The notes beneath the pieces were generated by a model. The model had not been told where the DNA came from. It saw only the letters and a list, made by a program, of their open reading frames with translations, and searched no databases. The position numbers and the translations under genes are program-made. Below are positions 60,610-64,000 of a DNA stretch of 64,000 bases, one piece after another. The stretch is from positions 82,353 to 146,352 of the forward strand of contig NZ_BBNM01000009.1 in NCBI RefSeq assembly GCF_000760595.1. The letters are read 5' to 3'. The stretch's first letter is position 1; each line of letters starts with the position of its first letter. The DNA comes from Acinetobacter soli. GTDB lineage: Bacteria; Pseudomonadota; Gammaproteobacteria; Pseudomonadales; Moraxellaceae.

Positions 60610-62109
60610 ATGGGTAGTTTTTTTCTCCTTCAAGTTCTCACGGTTATTTTTGCGCTGTCGATTGCAACCACAATTTTTAATAAGCGTATTTTAAATTTCC
60701 CTCAGGCGATTGGTGTGCCGATTGTTTCGGCCGTTTTAGTTTTTATTTTGCAATGGGGAGCCAGCCTGTTAAATGGCAACCAGTTTATTACCATTAATAT
60801 TCATAATATTGAAAATGCAGTAAAAAGCATTGATTTTTATGATTTCCTAATCAATGGTGTGATTTGTTTTATTTTAACGTCCTCAGCACTTAAATTTAAA
60901 ATCTCAGATTTGCGCAATCATTGGAAGCCAATCGGCATCTTGGCCACTATTGCGTTGGTGCTCTGTGCTGTCTTGTTCGCAGGTTTATTGTTTGGTTTTC
61001 AATACTTGATTGGAAATCCTGTTCCAATTCTGGTTTTACTGTTACTTGGTTCTGCATTGGGAGCAACAGATCCAATTGGTATCAAAGGGGTATTAAGTTC
61101 AGTTCGCGCCCCGCATCACCTGATTGTTAAACTTGAAGGTGAGTCACTCTTTAATGACGCCATGTGTATCGCCGTATTTATGACCCTTTTAAATGTACTT
61201 AAAGGGGAGCACTTTAGCTTGGTAGGCACAATCGAAAACTTTCTTTACGAAATCGTGGTCGCTGCGATTATTGGTTGGGCTTTTGGTGTCGGAATTTTAC
61301 GTCTGTTGCGTGGTAAGCACGAGATGGAATCTTTAATTCTGACGACAGCGTTATTGGCAAGTGGTGCCTATTTGGTGTCGTTGTTTGCGCATGCATCGGC
61401 ACCGATTGCTTGTGTGATAGGCGGCTTGATTGTTGGAAATAAGTGGAAAGAAATTTTACAAGAACGTGAAATTCGAGAAGTGAACCATTTCTGGCACACC
61501 GTAGAAGGCATTATCAATTCATTTTTATTTACCTTGATTGGTCTTGAGCTTTTTATTCTAGATTTAAGTACAAGCATGATCTTAGGTGGAATCTTCGCCT
61601 TTATTGCGTTACATATTTCGCGCTTTGTCGCAAACTTTCTCTCGTTTTCTTTTTTCCCGTCATTTAAGCATAAGAGTTACAACGGCAGTCTGGCAATTTT
61701 ATCGTGGGGTGGTGTTCGAGGTGGAATTTCATTGGCCTTGATTCTTGCGGTCGCTAACGTACCTGAGCTACGAGATTACAGCAGTATTTTAATTGGGTAT
61801 ACCTTTATTAGTGTGCTGATGTCGGGAGTGGTTTGTGGACTTGGTTTACCAGCTGTGATGAATGCATTTTATTATAATCCCAATGAAGAAACTCAAGGAT
61901 TTAAAGGCTGGTATCAACGTATGTGCCACAAAATGAACCGCAAAGGGTATAAGTATATTGTAGGAGAAGATGCATATGGCAACGAAACAATCACCATTTA
62001 CGACATGGATAAACTAACCGATCAGAAAGCCGAAGATGGTATTGCGACAGTGCATAACCCCACAAAAGTACAAGAAGCGAAAAGACTGGAGAATCCGAAT
62101 AATTTTTAA
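60610..62109 (+). CDS. CPA1-family Na+/H+ antiporter (NhaP-like)
   Basis: Membrane antiporter of 499 residues with about 12 helices. Family motifs are GATDPIGIKGVLSSV and KLEGESLFNDAMCIAVF (ion-binding region) and LSWGGVRGGISLALIL in a late helix. The C-terminal cytoplasmic tail of about 75 residues is hydrophilic. It probably exchanges Na+ or K+ for H+ to regulate pH and ion balance. Single gene; no partner adjacent. Confidence 0.88.
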   Translation: MGSFFLLQVLTVIFALSIATTIFNKRILNFPQAIGVPIVSAVLVFILQWGASLLNGNQFITINIHNIENAVKSIDFYDFLINGVICFILTSSALKFKISDLRNHWKPIGILATIALVLCAVLFAGLLFGFQYLIGNPVPILVLLLLGSALGATDPIGIKGVLSSVRAPHHLIVKLEGESLFNDAMCIAVFMTLLNVLKGEHFSLVGTIENFLYEIVVAAIIGWAFGVGILRLLRGKHEMESLILTTALLASGAYLVSLFAHASAPIACVIGGLIVGNKWKEILQEREIREVNHFWHTVEGIINSFLFTLIGLELFILDLSTSMILGGIFAFIALHISRFVANFLSFSFFPSFKHKSYNGSLAILSWGGVRGGISLALILAVANVPELRDYSSILIGYTFISVLMSGVVCGLGLPAVMNAFYYNPNEETQGFKGWYQRMCHKMNRKGYKYIVGEDAYGNETITIYDMDKLTDQKAEDGIATVHNPTKVQEAKRLENPNNF

Positions 62110-62603
62110 ATATATCGAGTATTCATAATTTGATCATTCGATTGTTTAATAGAATTTATGAATAAGTATAGTTTAAATAAAAATATACATCATGTTATTC
62201 AATGATCTAAAAATCGTGATTGAGCTGATTGAACTCGGTTCTTTCACACTTTTTAAATCAATTACTAAGTTTAAAGTGGTTGCCCAAGTTTTCTATAAGA
62301 TTCTTGTATCAGAGATTTGTATCAAAATTGTTCGATAGTGAAATTTTTTTTATAAAAAATATATATAAATCAATTAATTAAAATAAAAAATTTACTATAA
62401 GGTAAATATAAGCATAATTTATGTGAACCAGTTATCACTTTTTTTTGTTTTTTGAGCTGTTTTTGTATTTATTTTTTTCTTTTTTGAATGTTTAATGGTA
62501 TGGATTACGTGCAAAAATCATAAAAGATGGTTGTTTTGAGTAAGCCATCACGGTGTGGGGAAGCACATTAAAAAATATAAAGCATACGAGAGAGATGAAA
62601 GTC
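62110..62603. other. AT-rich region upstream of the Bap-like gene
   Basis: About 490 bp, very AT-rich around 62335-62480. No gene is supported; the promoter of the adhesin must lie here. TATAAG near 62394 could be a -10, without a clear -35. Confidence 0.4.
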
Positions 62604-64000
62604 ATGCCAAACATACAAATTATCGCTAAAGAATCGCATGCCGTATTGGCAGATATCACAGGAAACTCCGCTAAACTCACAGAAGCATCTGTCGTATTGG
62701 TTAAGGTTTCAGCAGATGATGTTCAAGAAGTAACCCGTGATGGTACCAGTGCTATCATTAAGCTCAAGAATGGCGAAGTCATCGTTATTGACGACTTTTT
62801 CAGTACGGAAGGTCCTACAGACAATAGCCTAGTTTTTCAAGATGATTCTAATAAACTGATCTGGGTACAATTCACAGATGCACAAGGCGCCCTGCTTGAA
62901 AATGTGGCGTATCAACCAATCGATTCAATCGAGCCTTTATTATATGGTCACAGTGAAACAAGTCCATGGGCATGGGCAGCCGTTCCAGTAACTGCAGGTG
63001 GTATCTTGTGGTGGGCGCACAATCGAGATAGTGATAACGATAACAATAACCCGCCTGTGGTTAACCCGCCTGCAACACCTACCACTCCAGCAACTGTCTT
63101 TGACGATAAACAACCAATCACTGGCAATGTAAGCAACGGCAGCTCCACGAATGATGCATCTCCTTTAATTAGTGGTACAGGCACAGCTGGCACGACAATT
63201 ACGGTATATGACGGCAATACTGTTTTGGGTACCACCACCGTAGGTTCAGACGGTAAATGGTCATTTACACCAACCACACCATTAACCGATGGCACGCATA
63301 GCATTACTTATACAGTTAAAGATGCGGCGGGAAATGAAAGCGGTAAGAGCCCAGCAATTGACTTTACCGTGGATACCATCGCACCAGATACGCCAACAAC
63401 TGCTCCAAATGCTACAGATGATGTTGCACCTGTCATTGGCCCAATTACTGCTGGCAGTTCGACCAATGACAATACCCCAACATTAACGGGTACAGGCACT
63501 GCGGGCGACATCATTACCGTCTATGATGGCGCTACTAAACTAGGTACAGCCACAGTGGGTTCAGATGGGAAATGGTCATTTACACCATCACCTGCGCTAG
63601 CAGATGGCTCACACAGTATTTCTTACACAGCAACAGATAAAGCGGGAAATGAAAGCGGCAAGAGTCCAGCAATTGACTTTACCGTAGATACCATCGCACC
63701 AGATACGCCAACAACTGCTCCAAATGCTACAGATGATGTTGCACCTGTCATTGGTCCAATTACTGCTGGCAGTTCGACCAATGACAATACCCCAACATTA
63801 ACGGGTACAGGCACTGCGGGCGACATCATTACCGTTTATGATGGCGCTACCAAACTGGGTACAGCCACAGTGGGTTCAGATGGGAAATGGTCATTTACAC
63901 CATCACCTGCGCTAGCAGATGGCTCACACAGTATTTCTTACACAGCAACAGATAAAGCAGGAAATGAAAGCGGTAAGAGTCCAGCAATTGACTTTACCGT
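62604..64000 (+). CDS. bap: Bap-like biofilm-associated giant adhesin (5' part, continues past window)
   Basis: Open to the right edge (about 465 codons). The start at ATG 62604 gives MPNIQIIAKESHAVLADITG, the BapA-prefix-like N-terminus that directs type I secretion adhesins; an in-frame ATG at 62595 is possible. Near residues 123-139 is a hydrophobic WAWAAVPVTAGGILWW stretch, then an Asn/Asp and Pro linker, then tandem Ig-like repeats of 105 residues starting at 63105. Each ends with FTVDTIAPDTPTTAPNATD. The mature protein is expected to be very large and cell-surface attached. The transporter genes are not visible in the window. Confidence 0.85.
   Translation, partial: MPNIQIIAKESHAVLADITGNSAKLTEASVVLVKVSADDVQEVTRDGTSAIIKLKNGEVIVIDDFFSTEGPTDNSLVFQDDSNKLIWVQFTDAQGALLENVAYQPIDSIEPLLYGHSETSPWAWAAVPVTAGGILWWAHNRDSDNDNNNPPVVNPPATPTTPATVFDDKQPITGNVSNGSSTNDASPLISGTGTAGTTITVYDGNTVLGTTTVGSDGKWSFTPTTPLTDGTHSITYTVKDAAGNESGKSPAIDFTVDTIAPDTPTTAPNATDDVAPVIGPITAGSSTNDNTPTLTGTGTAGDIITVYDGATKLGTATVGSDGKWSFTPSPALADGSHSISYTATDKAGNESGKSPAIDFTVDTIAPDTPTTAPNATDDVAPVIGPITAGSSTNDNTPTLTGTGTAGDIITVYDGATKLGTATVGSDGKWSFTPSPALADGSHSISYTATDKAGNESGKSPAIDFT
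63105..63419 (+). repeat. Bap Ig-like repeat 1 (divergent)
   Basis: 315-bp unit; its first half (DKQPITGNVSNGSSTNDASP) differs from units 2 and 3, but the SDGKWSFTP and AGNESGKSPAIDFTVDTIAP parts match. Confidence 0.8.
63420..63734 (+). repeat. Bap Ig-like repeat 2
   Basis: 315-bp unit, in frame, coding for 105 residues beginning DVAPVIGPITAGSSTNDNTP. Confidence 0.9.
63735..64000 (+). repeat. Bap Ig-like repeat 3 (cut by window edge)
   Basis: Same phase and protein sequence as repeat 2, differing at only a handful of mostly third-codon positions; recent duplication or concerted evolution. Confidence 0.9.

Noticed and set aside
63308..63829. Two identical minus-strand frames in the Bap repeats
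   Set aside because: They are antisense copies created by the repeat itself.

Overview
The window looks like core chromosome of an Acinetobacter (Moraxellaceae, Gammaproteobacteria). The evidence is the AT-rich intergenic DNA, the gltA / sdhCDAB / sucAB-lpd / sucCD / trpS order, the lolA-serS-cysG and lolB-ispE-tRNA-Gln-prs-rplY-pth blocks, the coaD-ferredoxin-rnpB block, and a BapA-type biofilm adhesin at the right edge. I see no phage, insertion sequence, integron or CRISPR array. Almost every gene belongs to a known family.

Left part (1-24.5 kb): the end of a Gcr-type 'site-specific recombinase' gene (cut by the window edge), ispB, rplU-rpmA, lolA, a DUF3298 lipoprotein, serS, cysG and trmL read in blocks on both strands. 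Then come a PuuP-like putrescine permease, an iron-dependent alcohol dehydrogenase coupled to an SCP2-like protein, lipB, ybeD and rpoD. Next are an acidic small protein with a YecA/UPF0149 protein, tpm, a divergent MerR-regulator/DUF2938 pair sharing a MerR-type promoter, a DedA protein, a GNAT acetyltransferase, trhO, a DUF1289 protein, ribB under an FMN riboswitch, panD, pth, rplY and prs.

Middle (24.5-43.4 kb): four identical tRNA-Gln(UUG) genes lie between ispE and prs, downstream of lolB. They are followed by a TPR protein, hemA, dnaG, bamD, rluD, pgeF, a flavodoxin-like protein, smpB, coaD, a YfhL-type ferredoxin, RNase P RNA, two identical tRNA-Met genes each with its own promoter and terminator, an outer-membrane porin-like protein, nadE overlapping an uncharacterised helical protein, a small HExxH protein, and gltA.

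Right part (43.4-64 kb): this is the TCA-cycle cluster. gltA (minus strand) is separated by about 1 kb from sdhCDAB, sucA-sucB-lpd and sucCD. Together they encode citrate synthase, succinate dehydrogenase, 2-oxoglutarate dehydrogenase and succinyl-CoA synthetase. Between sucD and trpS there is a minus-strand sRNA candidate at the locus where the Aar sRNA of A. baylyi was described. After trpS come a DUF808 membrane protein, a YpfJ-type zinc metallopeptidase, a two-TM protein, a CPA1 Na+/H+ antiporter, and the 5' part of a giant Bap-like adhesin with 315-bp repeats.

I found no convincing undescribed multi-gene system. The best leads are regulatory: the sRNA locus, the 19-bp-spacer MerR divergon, an 18-bp palindrome before the SCP2/alcohol dehydrogenase pair, and a perfect 11-bp stem-loop just before the ybeD ribosome binding site. 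A few orphan proteins also merit a second look. All calls come from reading sequence and motifs; no database search was run.
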